In this document: in pieces, positions 28,350 to 39,120 of the stretch
How the letters are laid out: each line of letters opens with the position of its first letter
How positions within the stretch are numbered: position 1 is the stretch's first letter
Assembly: GCF_900215375.1 (NCBI RefSeq)
Contig: NZ_OBEF01000001.1
Span: 124,001-188,000, forward strand
From: Enterobacter sp. CC120223-11
Lineage (GTDB): Bacteria; Pseudomonadota; Gammaproteobacteria; Enterobacterales; Enterobacteriaceae
Direction: 5' to 3'
Length of the DNA: 64,000 nucleotides
Made by a program: the position numbers and the translations under genes
The notes under the pieces: model-generated
The model's input: the letters and a program-made list of their open reading frames with translations, nothing else
Databases searched by the model: none
Told to the model about the DNA's origin: nothing

Positions 28350-29504
28350 TCACGGCAGGTTTAGCGCTCGTTCTGTTTTATTTCCGCGCTGAATAACCCT
28401 TTTCCCGATGGCAATGCCTCGCATTTCAACGGCCCGGTGTAAAACCGATGCGAGGAGATAGACTATCGGGAAACAGATCCCGACGGTAATCAGATAGCGC
28501 GCCCCGCTTCCATAGTTTGCCAGATGGTCATGACTGAGCAGTAGGCCAATCACCGGCGTCACCACCAGCAGATGCAGCAGATACACAGAGAACGAGACGT
28601 CGCCAAGCCAGGTGAAAAAGCGATGGCATAGCAGCGCGCGCGGGACGCTGAACAGGCGCTGCAAAAGGTTTTTCTGCTGCCACGGCCACAGCACGCCAGT
28701 CATGCCCAGGATCATCAGCGCCTCGAAAAAGACCTGCACGCCGTCCATGCGGATATTCATCAGGGCGCTCGCCACCGGCGCCAGCAGCGCCAGGCCGATA
28801 AACAGGATCCTCCGCTGCCTGACCGCCTCCGCCATCAGCATACCGGCAATAAAAATATGCAGTTTAATCAGGATCATCGACGGCATCGGGAAAGCCGTAT
28901 ACAGCTCTGGCAGCAAATAACGCCCCGCCAGGACCACTATCATCAGGGTGACCAGGGCCTGCGCAAAACCCAGGCGTAGCGTCAGCAGCATGATGAACGG
29001 GAACAGGACGTAATACTGCATCTCGAGGCCGATGCTCCAGTCCGGCAGTGCCGTTTCGTAGGCATATTGCGGCAGGTCGCCAAAGACGAAGGTCAGGTGT
29101 GCCAGGACGTTGAAAAAGGAGAAGTCGCTGTAGCGAGACGTTTCTGTTGCCGTGGAGGGAAAGGCTCCGGCGATAATTTCACGCATTTCGCCAAGATAAC
29201 TCCCTGCCAGCAGCGCCACCAACATCAGCACGTAATAGAGCGGCGCAATGCGAAAATAGCGCCGCAGCCAGAACGTTTTGATGGTCTGCCATTCTCCCCA
29301 GGGCTCTTTCGTTTGACGCTCAAAATAATTTTTGGCCATCAGATAACCGGACAACAAAATAAACAGATCGACGCCCAGTTTGGGCACCGCAATAATCGGT
29401 ATTTTACAGTTCACCAGCAGCGCGATATGCCCGAGAAACACCCACAGCGACGCGACGCCGCGCAGGCCTTCCAGCTCCGGAGACCAGTTTTTAGTCGTTG
29501 CCAT
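28350..29504 (-). CDS. Acyltransferase 3 (OafA/NodX-type) membrane protein
   Basis: 384 residues with about ten hydrophobic helices. LEGLRGVASLWVFLGHIALL at the N terminus contains the family motif RGxA...H, and KLGVDLFILLSGYLMAK gives the second family motif. Such enzymes transfer acyl groups to surface sugars at the inner membrane; the acceptor is unknown and no glycan genes are nearby. ATG 29504 has GAGG upstream; a GTG two codons earlier is possible. It interrupts the K-12 order between gapC and aldA. Confidence 0.9.
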   Translation of the reverse strand: MATTKNWSPELEGLRGVASLWVFLGHIALLVNCKIPIIAVPKLGVDLFILLSGYLMAKNYFERQTKEPWGEWQTIKTFWLRRYFRIAPLYYVLMLVALLAGSYLGEMREIIAGAFPSTATETSRYSDFSFFNVLAHLTFVFGDLPQYAYETALPDWSIGLEMQYYVLFPFIMLLTLRLGFAQALVTLMIVVLAGRYLLPELYTAFPMPSMILIKLHIFIAGMLMAEAVRQRRILFIGLALLAPVASALMNIRMDGVQVFFEALMILGMTGVLWPWQQKNLLQRLFSVPRALLCHRFFTWLGDVSFSVYLLHLLVVTPVIGLLLSHDHLANYGSGARYLITVGICFPIVYLLASVLHRAVEMRGIAIGKRVIQRGNKTERALNLP

Positions 29505-29603
29505 AATCACCTCATTAAAAAAGGCATCATAGCAACATGTTCTTTGAAGAAGGTCCGAAAGCCCGGGCGGGAAAAAACTTTCAGATTAAGGCCATGCCCC
29601 GTA

Positions 29604-30020
29604 TCACGCGGGTTTGGCTGGCGTGTAGCGTAAGATTCCGGCTATGCCGCCACCGCCATCAGAGGGATGATTAACGCCGTCGGCCACGGTGACTTCGGTA
29701 AAATCAAAGGGCGACACGTTCTCAATGCAGGCAACGTTCACACCGTACTGATTGGGGTTAGATCGACGCTGATGGAAGGTATAAATTCCGCAGACTGAGC
29801 AAAAATAGTGTGCGGCGCTGCGGGTGTTGAAACGGTATTCCGTTAGCTTCTCTTTCCCCTCGATAACCTCGATTCCGGAAAGCGGCGCTGACACCACCAC
29901 CGCGCCGCGCATCCGGCAAAAAGAGCAGTTACAGCGGCGGATGGTGTTAAATCCATCGGATAACTCAGCGGTAAATTTCACTGCGCCACAGTGGCACTGG
30001 GCTTTCACTTTTTCAGTCAT
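29604..30020 (-). CDS. GFA-family zinc protein (glutathione-dependent formaldehyde-activating enzyme-like)
   Basis: 138 residues with the GFA zinc-binding cysteines: CHCGAV near residue 9, CNCSFCRMRG near residue 39, and CSVCG near residue 76. The founding member helps glutathione react with formaldehyde, but most members are uncharacterised. GAGG lies before the ATG at 30020. The gene is alone between the acyltransferase gene and a REP pair. Confidence 0.88.
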   Translation of the reverse strand: MTEKVKAQCHCGAVKFTAELSDGFNTIRRCNCSFCRMRGAVVVSAPLSGIEVIEGKEKLTEYRFNTRSAAHYFCSVCGIYTFHQRRSNPNQYGVNVACIENVSPFDFTEVTVADGVNHPSDGGGGIAGILRYTPAKPA

Positions 30021-30077
30021 GGGCACACCTCGTTGTTGAGAGAAGTGCCCTAAGTTGTAGCACAGCGCGGGCCTGTT

Positions 30078-30169
30078 GTCGGGTGACGACTTCGCCTTAC
30101 CCGACCTACCCAAAAAATAACTTTTATATCAGTCTCGTAGGCCGGGTAAGCATCAGCGCCACCCGGCAC
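30078..30169. repeat. REP-like pair between the GFA gene and aldA
   Basis: GTCGGGTGACGACTTCGCC...CCGACCTACC and GTAGGCCGGGTAAGC...GCGCCACCCGGCAC are two facing extragenic palindromes typical of enterobacteria. Confidence 0.75.
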
Positions 30170-30178
30170 TTCTCAAAC

Positions 30179-31618
30179 TTACGATTGCAAATAAACCACC
30201 TGCGTTTGCAGATACTCTTCCAGGCCATGACGACCGTCTGCCCCGCCGATCCCGGACTTGCGCCAGCCCGCGTGGAAGCCCTGCATCGCCTCAAAGTTTT
30301 CGCGGTTGATGTAGGTTTCGCCGAACTTCAGCCCTTTTATCGCCTTCATTGCTTTGTTCAGATCCTGAGTGTAGACCGATGACGTCAGGCCATATTCGCT
30401 GTCGTTCGCCATCTGCAACGCCTCTTCAAGCGTATCGAAGGCCACCACCGGCAGCACCGGCCCGAAGGTTTCTTCGTGCATGATGCTCATCTCCTGATTC
30501 ACATCCAGCAGCAGCGTCGGCGGGTAGAAATAGCCTTTTCCGTCCGGCGCTTTGCCGCCAAGCACGACCTTCGCGCCCTGCTCAACCGCTTTCGCCACCT
30601 TTTGCTCTACGCGATCCAGGGCCGCCGCATTAATCAGCGGACCCATTGCAATGTCGTTGCGCTGTGCCGGATCGCCAAACTGCACCGCTTTCATTGCCTC
30701 GCCCAGACGATTGACGAAGCGGTCGTAAATGCCTTTCTGCACATAAACGCGCTCGGCACAGTTGCACACCTGCCCGGTGTTGATCACGCGTGAATCCACA
30801 ATCGCTTTCACCGCCAGCTCCAAATCCGCGTCATCCAGCACGATTGCCGGAGCCTTACCGCCCAGTTCCAGACACACTTTGGTGATGTTCTTCGCCGCCG
30901 CAGCCATGATTTTCTCGCCCGCGCCGACGCTGCCGGTCATGCTGACCATCGCCACTTTCGGGTTGGCCGCCAGCTCCTGCCCGACCGTTTCACCCCGGCC
31001 GAGAACAAGGTTGAACACGCCTTTTGGCAGCCCAATCTCATGCACGATTTGCGCGAAGGCGATGGCGTTGTTCGGCGTGAATTCGCTTGGCTTAATGACG
31101 ATGGTGTTGCCAGTAATCAGGGCTGGCGCGAGCTTGCGGGCAATCAGGAAGAACGGGAAGTTCCACGGCAGAATACCAGTGGTGACGCCCAGCGCGCGCT
31201 TGAAGACAAAGATGTTCTCGCCCGGACGGTCGCTTTGCAGAATTTCCCCTTCGTAACGGCGCGCCCATTCAGACATGTAGTCGAGGTAATCCGCAGTGAA
31301 GGCCACTTCCACCTCGGCCAGTTGCTGAATTTTGCCGCCTTCCGCCACGATAAGTGAGCTGATTTCCGCCGCTCGGTCGCGAATGCCCTGCGCAATCTTG
31401 CGTAACCATCCCGCACGTTGAATCGCCGGAAGCGCTTCCCAGGCTGGCTGTGCGCGTTCCGCGGCGTCGATGGCCTGCTGTGCCTCTTTGGCAGTTCCGT
31501 CCGGAATGCGGGAAATCAGCGCTTCGGTTGATGGGTTAACCACGTCAATCCAGGCGTCGCCCTGCCAGGACACAAACTGACCGTCGATATACATAGGGTG
31601 TTGAACGGGTGCTGTCAT
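30179..31618 (-). CDS. aldA: Lactaldehyde/glycolaldehyde dehydrogenase AldA
   Basis: 479 residues, the same as E. coli AldA. NAD-dependent aldehyde dehydrogenase landmarks: GILPWNFPFFL, the Glu motif LELGGKAP, the Cys motif NTGQVCNCAERV, and C-terminal EEYLQTQVVYLQS. It oxidises lactaldehyde (from fucose and rhamnose), glycolaldehyde and related aldehydes. ATG 31618 has GGAGC upstream. A near-perfect CRP-type site lies 95 bp before the start, in line with cAMP-CRP control known in E. coli. Confidence 0.95.
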   Translation of the reverse strand: MTAPVQHPMYIDGQFVSWQGDAWIDVVNPSTEALISRIPDGTAKEAQQAIDAAERAQPAWEALPAIQRAGWLRKIAQGIRDRAAEISSLIVAEGGKIQQLAEVEVAFTADYLDYMSEWARRYEGEILQSDRPGENIFVFKRALGVTTGILPWNFPFFLIARKLAPALITGNTIVIKPSEFTPNNAIAFAQIVHEIGLPKGVFNLVLGRGETVGQELAANPKVAMVSMTGSVGAGEKIMAAAAKNITKVCLELGGKAPAIVLDDADLELAVKAIVDSRVINTGQVCNCAERVYVQKGIYDRFVNRLGEAMKAVQFGDPAQRNDIAMGPLINAAALDRVEQKVAKAVEQGAKVVLGGKAPDGKGYFYPPTLLLDVNQEMSIMHEETFGPVLPVVAFDTLEEALQMANDSEYGLTSSVYTQDLNKAMKAIKGLKFGETYINRENFEAMQGFHAGWRKSGIGGADGRHGLEEYLQTQVVYLQS

Positions 31619-31712
31619 GCGCTGCTCCTGTAAATGCATCGTTTTTAACAAGTGAATTTATTGTTAAATAACCAGATGAAGCAGTCGGGAACCAACGCTA
31701 TGAAGCTGAATC

Positions 31713-31728
31713 TGTGAGATATCTCATA
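31713..31728. promoter_or_regulatory. Candidate CRP site upstream of aldA
   Basis: TGTGA-GATATC-TCATA agrees with the TGTGA-N6-TCACA consensus at nine of ten core bases. Confidence 0.6.
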
Positions 31729-31775
31729 AAAGTGACGGGCTGGATGCGATTCAGCGGCAACACTGCATTAACAAA

Positions 31776-31815
31776 AAATGCCCGTTTGAGCACATTGCGC
31801 CGCAAACGGGCATTT
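31776..31815 (-). terminator. Rho-independent terminator of ydcF
   Basis: AAATGCCCGTTTG pairs with CAAACGGGCATTT (13 bp), followed on the minus strand by a T-rich run. Confidence 0.88.
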
Positions 31816-31828
31816 CAGGCAGGAACCA

Positions 31829-32626
31829 CTATCCCAGCGAACGGCTGGCTAATGCCTCACGCAACAGCCCATCATCACGCAGCGCCTGCCAGGCATTTTG
31901 TACGGCCTCCGGCATATCAACGTGAGCGATAAACCCCTTGCCGCGCGGGCCGTAGCCGTTTTCATCATCCCGTATGCGGGGCAGTTCGCCCAGAATGAGC
32001 GACAGGTAACGCTCCACGGGCCAGACGTTCTGCGCCTCATCGGTAAAAGTCAGGCCAAATTTGTCGTTACGCAGCACGGGCAGATAACCTGGATAGCTGT
32101 GCCACTGCGGCGCGCTGTTATCGCCCTGCCAGACCTGAGCGAACGTCGCCATGGTGCGTCGTTGCATGGTTGGGTCCTGTACGACGATGGCGTTACGGCA
32201 GACAATGCCTCGCTCCTGCATAACGTCACGCGTAAATCGGGCGTTTTCACCACAGTTAGTGGAACGGTCTTCCACGATGATGCGCTCGTGCGGGATGTTC
32301 CAGAACTGATGGGCAATATCCGCGAGCAGCGCTGCTTCAGGCCGCCCGGTTGTGGGCAACGAGTTGTAACGCGGGTGACGAGCCACGGCGGCATAAAGAA
32401 AGGTTGTTGAGTGACCAATACCGCCGCTGATAAGCAACGTGCGGTTCTCCGCGGCCAGGCGGCAGGCGGCATCAATGGTTGGCATGACCGCATTACCGGC
32501 CAGCACCACCAGATCCGCCTCAGCATTTACCGGCGGCTCGGGGTAATCGTTTTGCGCCAGCCATTCGCCCACGCAGTTCGCGGCCTGGAGCGTTTTCTCA
32601 TTCAGATGTGGAAAAGTGGTCAGCAT
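31829..32626 (-). CDS. ydcF: YdcF, DUF218-domain protein
   Basis: 265 residues (E. coli 266). LAGNAVMPTIDAACRLA, SGGIGHSTTFLY, STNCGENARF and VVQDPTMQRRTMATF match E. coli YdcF. The DUF218 fold resembles a nucleotide-binding fold, and SAM binding has been described for YdcF; its reaction is unknown. AAGGA precedes the ATG. It is in the same place as in K-12, between aldA and hrpA, but an MFS gene now separates it from hrpA. Confidence 0.93.
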   Translation of the reverse strand: MLTTFPHLNEKTLQAANCVGEWLAQNDYPEPPVNAEADLVVLAGNAVMPTIDAACRLAAENRTLLISGGIGHSTTFLYAAVARHPRYNSLPTTGRPEAALLADIAHQFWNIPHERIIVEDRSTNCGENARFTRDVMQERGIVCRNAIVVQDPTMQRRTMATFAQVWQGDNSAPQWHSYPGYLPVLRNDKFGLTFTDEAQNVWPVERYLSLILGELPRIRDDENGYGPRGKGFIAHVDMPEAVQNAWQALRDDGLLREALASRSLG

Positions 32627-33033
32627 ATTTTTTCCTTCTTTACTGGGTCATCCCACAGGGTAACGCCCTGAGGTGGGCCGAAAAGTGGATCACTCTGAAA
32701 GCACAGGCCCCCGAGAATGCCACCAAAATGTAACCAGAATGAAATAACCAGAAACATCCAAAAATCATCGGGTTGCACCTGAACAATACACCAGTAACGC
32801 TGCCAGTGGCAGAGCATTAGCCACACAATACGGCAAATTTTCAGCCGAAAAAGCCACAAAAAAGCCACAAAAAAGCCCTCATCTGACCAGCAAAACAGCG
32901 CCAGGGACTTGCCAAAATTAACACCCCACCCTAGTTTGCCTAACAATTACACAACTTTTTATCCTCCCGGTTGCACCTGAAGCGCGCCAGGTAGCACCCG
33001 GACTCATTCATCTCTCTGACGAGGTTTTCGGTG
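32627..33033. other. Intergenic region with short direct repeats
   Basis: This 407-bp gap between divergent ydcF and the transporter gene holds the sequence GGTTGCACCTGAA twice (about 32771 and 32969; its core GGTTGCACC is nearly palindromic) and a tandem GCCACAAAAAA. These could be regulator sites for the transporter promoter. A Trp-rich open frame on the minus strand has no support. Confidence 0.4.
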
Positions 33034-34350
33034 ATGGCTATGCAAGAAAGCAGTACGTCGATTCTGCGAAAAAACAAGAAGGTGTTGGTTGCCAGTCTGA
33101 CCGGTAGCGCCATTGAATGGTTTGACTATTTTCTTTACGGCACCGCCGCCGCGCTGGTGTTCAATAAAATCTTTTTCCCGATGGTGGACCCGGTCATCGG
33201 GCTTATTCTCTCGTATCTCTCTTTCTCACTGACGTTCTTTATTCGCCCGATTGGCGGGGTGATCTTTGCCCATATCGGCGACAGAATTGGCCGTAAAAAG
33301 ACGCTGGTGCTAACGCTGTCGCTAATGGGAGGTGCCACCGTACTGATTGGCCTGTTGCCCACCTATGAGCAGATAGGCATCTGGGCACCGGCGCTGCTTA
33401 TCCTGCTGCGCATCGTTCAGGGAATGGGGATCGGTGGCGAATGGGGCGGCGCGCTGCTGCTGGCCTATGAATATGCCCCGGAGAAGCGCAAAGGCTTCTT
33501 TGGCAGTATCCCGCAGGCGGGGGTGACTATCGGCATGCTGATGGCGACCTTTATCGTGTCGCTGATGACGCTGTTTAGCGAGGAGCAGTTCCTCTCCTGG
33601 GGCTGGCGCATCCCTTTCCTGCTGAGTTCGCTCCTGGTGCTGCTGGGACTGTGGATCCGCAAAGATATTGATGAAACGCCAGAGTTTCAGCGATTGAAAA
33701 AAACCGGTACCGTCGCCAAAGCGCCACTTCGCGACACCCTCAAATTCCACTGGCGTGAAGTGATCATTGCCGCAGGTCTGAAGGTGGTAGAAACCGCACC
33801 GTTTTACATCTTCTCGACCTTTGTGGTCAGCTATGCCACCACCATTCTCGCCTATCAAAAATCACAGGCGCTGGAAGCGGTCACGCTCGGGGCGCTGGTT
33901 GCCACCGTGATGATTCCGCTAATGGGGCTGTTGTCAGATAAGGTGGGCCGCCAGCGGATGTATGCGGTCAGCGTCGCCCTGCTGGGTCTGTTTATTGTGC
34001 CGTGGTTTATGCTGCTCGATACCGGTACCACCTGGGGTATCATGCTCGCCACCGTCATCGCCTTTGGTGTGCTCTGGGCACCGGTCACCGCCGTGCTGGG
34101 CACGCTGTGTTCAGAGATTTTCAGCGCCAACGTGCGCTACACCGGTATCACCCTGGGCTATCAGTTAGGTGCCGCGCTGGCTGGCGGGACGGCACCGCTG
34201 ATTGCCACCGGCCTGCTGGCGAAGTACAACGGCGACTGGAAGCCCGTTGCCTGCTATCTGGCAATAACCGTGCTTATCTCTCTTACCGCTATTTTCTTCG
34301 CCAGCCGCCGTCAAACCACAGCGGTGGCGGCCCAAGGGGAGATGCTCTGA
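33034..34350 (+). CDS. MFS transporter of the metabolite:H+ symporter (MHS) family
   Basis: 438 residues with twelve hydrophobic helices. The MHS signature SLTGSAIEWFDYFLYGTAAAL lies at residues 20-40, the loop 2-3 motif HIGDRIGRKKTL near residue 82, and RIVQGMGIGGEWGGA near residue 130. The family imports organic acids such as citrate, shikimate, dicarboxylates or betaines; the substrate here is unknown. The ATG at 33034 follows GAGG with nine-base spacing. It is an insertion relative to K-12 and is followed by a strong terminator. Confidence 0.9.
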   Translation: MAMQESSTSILRKNKKVLVASLTGSAIEWFDYFLYGTAAALVFNKIFFPMVDPVIGLILSYLSFSLTFFIRPIGGVIFAHIGDRIGRKKTLVLTLSLMGGATVLIGLLPTYEQIGIWAPALLILLRIVQGMGIGGEWGGALLLAYEYAPEKRKGFFGSIPQAGVTIGMLMATFIVSLMTLFSEEQFLSWGWRIPFLLSSLLVLLGLWIRKDIDETPEFQRLKKTGTVAKAPLRDTLKFHWREVIIAAGLKVVETAPFYIFSTFVVSYATTILAYQKSQALEAVTLGALVATVMIPLMGLLSDKVGRQRMYAVSVALLGLFIVPWFMLLDTGTTWGIMLATVIAFGVLWAPVTAVLGTLCSEIFSANVRYTGITLGYQLGAALAGGTAPLIATGLLAKYNGDWKPVACYLAITVLISLTAIFFASRRQTTAVAAQGEML

Positions 34351-34355
34351 TAAAA

Positions 34356-34380
34356 AAAGGCCCGCGAAATGCGGGCCTTT
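34356..34380. terminator. Bidirectional terminator between the transporter gene and hrpA
   Basis: AAAGGCCCGC and GCGGGCCTTT form the stem around GAAAT, with an A-run before and T-run after. Confidence 0.9.
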
Positions 34381-34402
34381 GATCTGTCCTGACGAACGTT
34401 AT

Positions 34403-37400
34403 TTAAGCGACGACCTGCTCCATCGCCTGCAAAATTCGCTTGTCGGAGATTGGATACGGCGTGCCAAGCTGCTGAGCAAAATAGCTGACGCGTAGCTCCT
34501 CAATCATCCAGCGGATCTCTTTCACATCATCGTCTTCACGACGGCCCGGCGGCAGCTTGTTCAGCCACTGCTGCCACGCCTGCTGCACGCTTTCAACCTT
34601 CAGCATGTTGGCGCGATCGCGGTGCGGATCGACGGCCAGTTTTTCCAGCCGTTTCTCAATGGCGTTGAGATAACGCAGAGTATCGCCGAGACGCTTAAAG
34701 CCGTTACCGGTGACAAAGCCACGGTATACCAGCCCTGCCATCTGCGCCTTCACGTCAGAAAGCCCAAGCGCCATGGTCATATCCACGCGCCCTTTCAGCC
34801 GTTTGTTGATATTAAAGACGGACGTCAGGATCTGCTCGACCTGTTTGGCAATCTCCACCACGGTATCATTCAGCTCTGCGCGAACTTTTTCATGAAGTTT
34901 TGTGAAGTTCTCTTCAGTCCACACCGGGCCACCCGCTTCATGGATCAGCTTATCGACACCGCAGGAGATGCAGTCGTCAATCAAGTCCAGCACTTTGCCG
35001 TACGGATTAAAATACAGCCCCAGCTTGGCCTTATTCGGCAGCTTTTCGTGCAGATATTTAATCGGCGACGGAATGTTCAGCAGCAGTAAACGGCGCAGGC
35101 CACGCCACATTGCCTGCTGCTGCTCCAGCGGGTTATCAAACAGTTTGATGGCCACGCTGTCGCGTTCGTCCACCAGCGCAGGCCAGGCCTTCACTTTGTA
35201 GTTACCGCGCTTCTGCTCATAGCTTTCGGAGAGCGTCCCGAAGCTCCACAGATGCAGCCCACTCTGCTCGATGCCGTCATCCGCCACGGCGGAGAGCGTC
35301 TCCTGCACTTTGCCTTTTAAAGCATCTTTAAGCGCCGTAAGGTCACGCCCTTCCTGAAGTTTCTTGTTCTTATCGTCAACCACGCGGAAGGTCATTTTCA
35401 GGTGATCGGGTACCTGATCCCAGTGCCAGTCTTCGCGATCGACGGTGACGCCGCTCATCCGGCGCAGCTCACGTTCCATTGCGTCCAGCAGCGGCATTTC
35501 CAGCGGCGTAATGCGGCCCAACAGGGCTTCGGCGTAGTTTGGCGCAGGCACAAAGTTGCGGCGTACAGGCTTCGGCAGCGACTTGATAAGCGCAATCAGC
35601 AGTTCGCGGCGCAGGCCCGGTATTTGCCATTCGAAACCGGCCTCTTCCACCTGATTCAGCAGCGGCAGCGGAATATGAACCGTCACGCCATCGGCATCTG
35701 CGCCAGGTTCAAACTGGTAGCTCAGGCGCAGCTTCAGGTTGCCCTGATGCCAGAAGTTCGGGTAATCGAGCTTGCTGACGTTCTCCGCGCCCTCTTTGAT
35801 AAGCATGCTCTTTTCAAAGTTGAGCAGATCCGGCGTTTCCCGGCTGGCATTTTTCCACCAGCTGTCGAAATGGCGGGCGGAAATCACGTCATGGCTGATG
35901 CGCTGATCGTAAAACTCGAACAGCGAATCGTCGTCCACCAGAATGTCGCGGCGGCGTGATTTGTGCTCCAGTTCCTCGATTTCCGTGCGCAGCTTGTTGT
36001 TGTCGCGGAAGAACGCGTGGCGCGTCTGCCAGTCGCCTTCCACCAGCGCATGGCGGATGAAAAGCTCGCGACACAGCGCCGGGTCAATCTGGCTGTAATT
36101 CACCTTGCGCGCCGCCACAACCGGCAGACCGTAAACGGTCACTTTCTCCGTGGCCATCACCGCACCCTGCGAGCGTTCCCAGTGCGGTTCGCTGTAGGAG
36201 CGCTTAATCAGATGCTGTGCCACAGGCTCAACCCATTCAGGATCGATTCGCGCGGCAATGCGCCCCCACAGGCGGCTGGTTTCCACCAGTTCGGCCACCA
36301 TCGTCCATTTCGGCGGCTTTTTGAATAAGCCAGAGCCCGGGAAGATGGAGAAACGGGCGTTGCGCGCGCCGGTAAATTCCTGTTTATCGGTGTCTTTCAT
36401 ACCGATATGGGAAAGCAGCCCGGTCAGCAGAGCGACATGCACTTCGCGGTATTCAGCGGGTTCGCTGTTCACCGGAATACCCAACTCTTTCACCACCTGG
36501 CGCAGCTGCGTGTAGATATCCTGCCACTCGCGCACGCGCAGATAGTTGAGATAATCGGTGCGACACAGGCGACGGAACTGATTCGACGACAGCGCTTTTT
36601 GCTGCTCGCCGAGGTAGTTCCACAGATTCACAAACGCCAGGAAGTCCGACTCTTTGTCGTGGAACCGGCGGTGTTTTTCATCCGAAGCCTGCTGCTTGTC
36701 CATCGGCCGCTCGCGCGGATCCTGAATCGACAGCGCAGAGGTGATAATCATCGCCTCACGCACGCAGCCGTGCTTTTGCGCTTCCAGCACCATGCGCGCC
36801 AGACGCGGATCGACCGGCAGCTGTGAAAGCTGTCGGCCCAGGGTGGTCAATTTATAGACCGTCTGCTGTTCATCAGTGGTGATAGCGCCAAGCTCTTCCA
36901 GCAGGCGCACGCCGTCCTGAATGTTGCGCTTATCGGGCGCTTCCACGAACGGGAAAGCGCCAATATCGCCGAGCCCCAGCGCGGTCATTTGCAAAATAAC
37001 GGATGCCAGGTTGGTACGCAGAATTTCCGGGTCGGTAAATTCAGGGCGTGACAGGAAATCGTCTTCCGAATAAAGCCGAATACAAATCCCTTCCGACACG
37101 CGTCCGCAGCGCCCTTTACGCTGATTCGCCGAGGCCTGTGAAACAGGTTCAATCGGCAGGCGCTGCACTTTGGTGCGATAGCTGTAACGGCTGATGCGCG
37201 CGGTGCCCGGATCGATAACATATTTGATGCCCGGCACGGTGAGCGAGGTTTCTGCGACGTTAGTCGCCAGCACGATGCGCCGCCCGCTGTGAGACTGGAA
37301 CACACGGTTCTGCTCGCTGTTCGACAGACGTGCATACAGCGGCAGAATTTCTGTGTGGCGTAGATCGCGTTTGCTCAGCGCATCGGCGGTGTCGCGGATT

Positions 37401-38305
37401 TCGCGCTCGCCGCTCATAAAGATCAGAATATCGCCGGGACTCTCCTGCCCCAGCTCATCAACCGCATCGAAAATGGCCTGCAGCTGATCGCGTTCGGTAT
37501 CGTCCGCCTCTTCAACAATTGGACGATAGCGCACCTCCACCGGGAAGGTGCGGCCAGAGACTTCGATAATCGGCGCATTATTGAAATGTTTTGAGAAACG
37601 TTCCGGATCGATGGTTGCCGATGTGATGATAATTTTCAGATCAGGGCGCTTCGGCAGCAGTTCGCGCAGATAGCCGAGCAGGAAATCAATGTTCAGGCTG
37701 CGTTCGTGCGCTTCATCAATGATGATGGTGTCGTACTGCATCAGCAGGCGATCCTGCTGGATCTCAGCCAGCAGGATACCGTCGGTCATCAGCTTGACCA
37801 TGGTGTTGTCGCTGACGTGATCGCTGAAGCGGACTTTGTAACCAATGCAGCCGCCCGGCTCGGTTTGCAGCTCTTCGGCGATGCGGTTGGCCACGGTTCG
37901 TGCCGCCAGTCGGCGCGGCTGAGTATGGCCAATCAGCCCTTTCAGCCCACGGCCCAGCTCCATGCAGATTTTCGGCAACTGGGTCGTTTTCCCGGAGCCG
38001 GTTTCCCCCGCCACGATCACCACCTGGTTGTCGCGAATGGCGTTGAAAATATCCTGTTTTTTCTGGCTGACCGGCAGGTTTTCCGGGTAGGTAATCAAAG
38101 GTCGCGCCGCTTCACGCAGCAGGACTTTACCCGCTGACTGGGCGATCTCCTGTGCCATCTCCTGCATAATGGCCTGTTGTGATTCAGGATTTTTAACCTT
38201 TTTCACGCCGTGCAGACGGCGGGCAAAGCGCATTTTGTCGCGCAGCATCAGGCCATCGAGCTGTTCATGCAGCTGAGAAAAGGTCAGTTTCTGTTGTTCT
38301 GTCAT
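34403..38305 (-). CDS. hrpA: ATP-dependent RNA helicase HrpA
   Basis: 1300 residues, exactly the E. coli length. DEAH-box helicase: motif I GETGSGKTTQ near residue 100, DEAH near residue 197, SATID near residue 229, the RecA2 motif QRKGRCGR near residue 400, then the OB-fold and the long C-terminal DUF3418 region specific to HrpA. HrpA helps resolve stalled ribosomes in proteobacteria. It is divergent from azoR (200 bp gap) as in K-12. Confidence 0.97.
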   Translation of the reverse strand: MTEQQKLTFSQLHEQLDGLMLRDKMRFARRLHGVKKVKNPESQQAIMQEMAQEIAQSAGKVLLREAARPLITYPENLPVSQKKQDIFNAIRDNQVVIVAGETGSGKTTQLPKICMELGRGLKGLIGHTQPRRLAARTVANRIAEELQTEPGGCIGYKVRFSDHVSDNTMVKLMTDGILLAEIQQDRLLMQYDTIIIDEAHERSLNIDFLLGYLRELLPKRPDLKIIITSATIDPERFSKHFNNAPIIEVSGRTFPVEVRYRPIVEEADDTERDQLQAIFDAVDELGQESPGDILIFMSGEREIRDTADALSKRDLRHTEILPLYARLSNSEQNRVFQSHSGRRIVLATNVAETSLTVPGIKYVIDPGTARISRYSYRTKVQRLPIEPVSQASANQRKGRCGRVSEGICIRLYSEDDFLSRPEFTDPEILRTNLASVILQMTALGLGDIGAFPFVEAPDKRNIQDGVRLLEELGAITTDEQQTVYKLTTLGRQLSQLPVDPRLARMVLEAQKHGCVREAMIITSALSIQDPRERPMDKQQASDEKHRRFHDKESDFLAFVNLWNYLGEQQKALSSNQFRRLCRTDYLNYLRVREWQDIYTQLRQVVKELGIPVNSEPAEYREVHVALLTGLLSHIGMKDTDKQEFTGARNARFSIFPGSGLFKKPPKWTMVAELVETSRLWGRIAARIDPEWVEPVAQHLIKRSYSEPHWERSQGAVMATEKVTVYGLPVVAARKVNYSQIDPALCRELFIRHALVEGDWQTRHAFFRDNNKLRTEIEELEHKSRRRDILVDDDSLFEFYDQRISHDVISARHFDSWWKNASRETPDLLNFEKSMLIKEGAENVSKLDYPNFWHQGNLKLRLSYQFEPGADADGVTVHIPLPLLNQVEEAGFEWQIPGLRRELLIALIKSLPKPVRRNFVPAPNYAEALLGRITPLEMPLLDAMERELRRMSGVTVDREDWHWDQVPDHLKMTFRVVDDKNKKLQEGRDLTALKDALKGKVQETLSAVADDGIEQSGLHLWSFGTLSESYEQKRGNYKVKAWPALVDERDSVAIKLFDNPLEQQQAMWRGLRRLLLLNIPSPIKYLHEKLPNKAKLGLYFNPYGKVLDLIDDCISCGVDKLIHEAGGPVWTEENFTKLHEKVRAELNDTVVEIAKQVEQILTSVFNINKRLKGRVDMTMALGLSDVKAQMAGLVYRGFVTGNGFKRLGDTLRYLNAIEKRLEKLAVDPHRDRANMLKVESVQQAWQQWLNKLPPGRREDDDVKEIRWMIEELRVSYFAQQLGTPYPISDKRILQAMEQVVA

Positions 38306-38451
38306 AGTCTTGTCGGGCAGCGCACTGCCGGGAAAGTCTCTTTATTTTGATTGTGTCAGATTACCACATCGGGGCTTCGCTTTCCTTCATCAATAAATTT
38401 GAACGAAGGATTCGATATATTGCGCTATCCCTGCGACAGGATTGTGAATAG

Positions 38452-39111
<660 letters not shown>

Positions 39112-39120
39112 GATTTTCAG

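Noticed and set aside
32620-32946. 108-codon Trp/Phe-rich frame upstream of ydcF
   Set aside because: Looks membrane-like only because of composition; no ribosome-binding site and it runs into the ydcF start.
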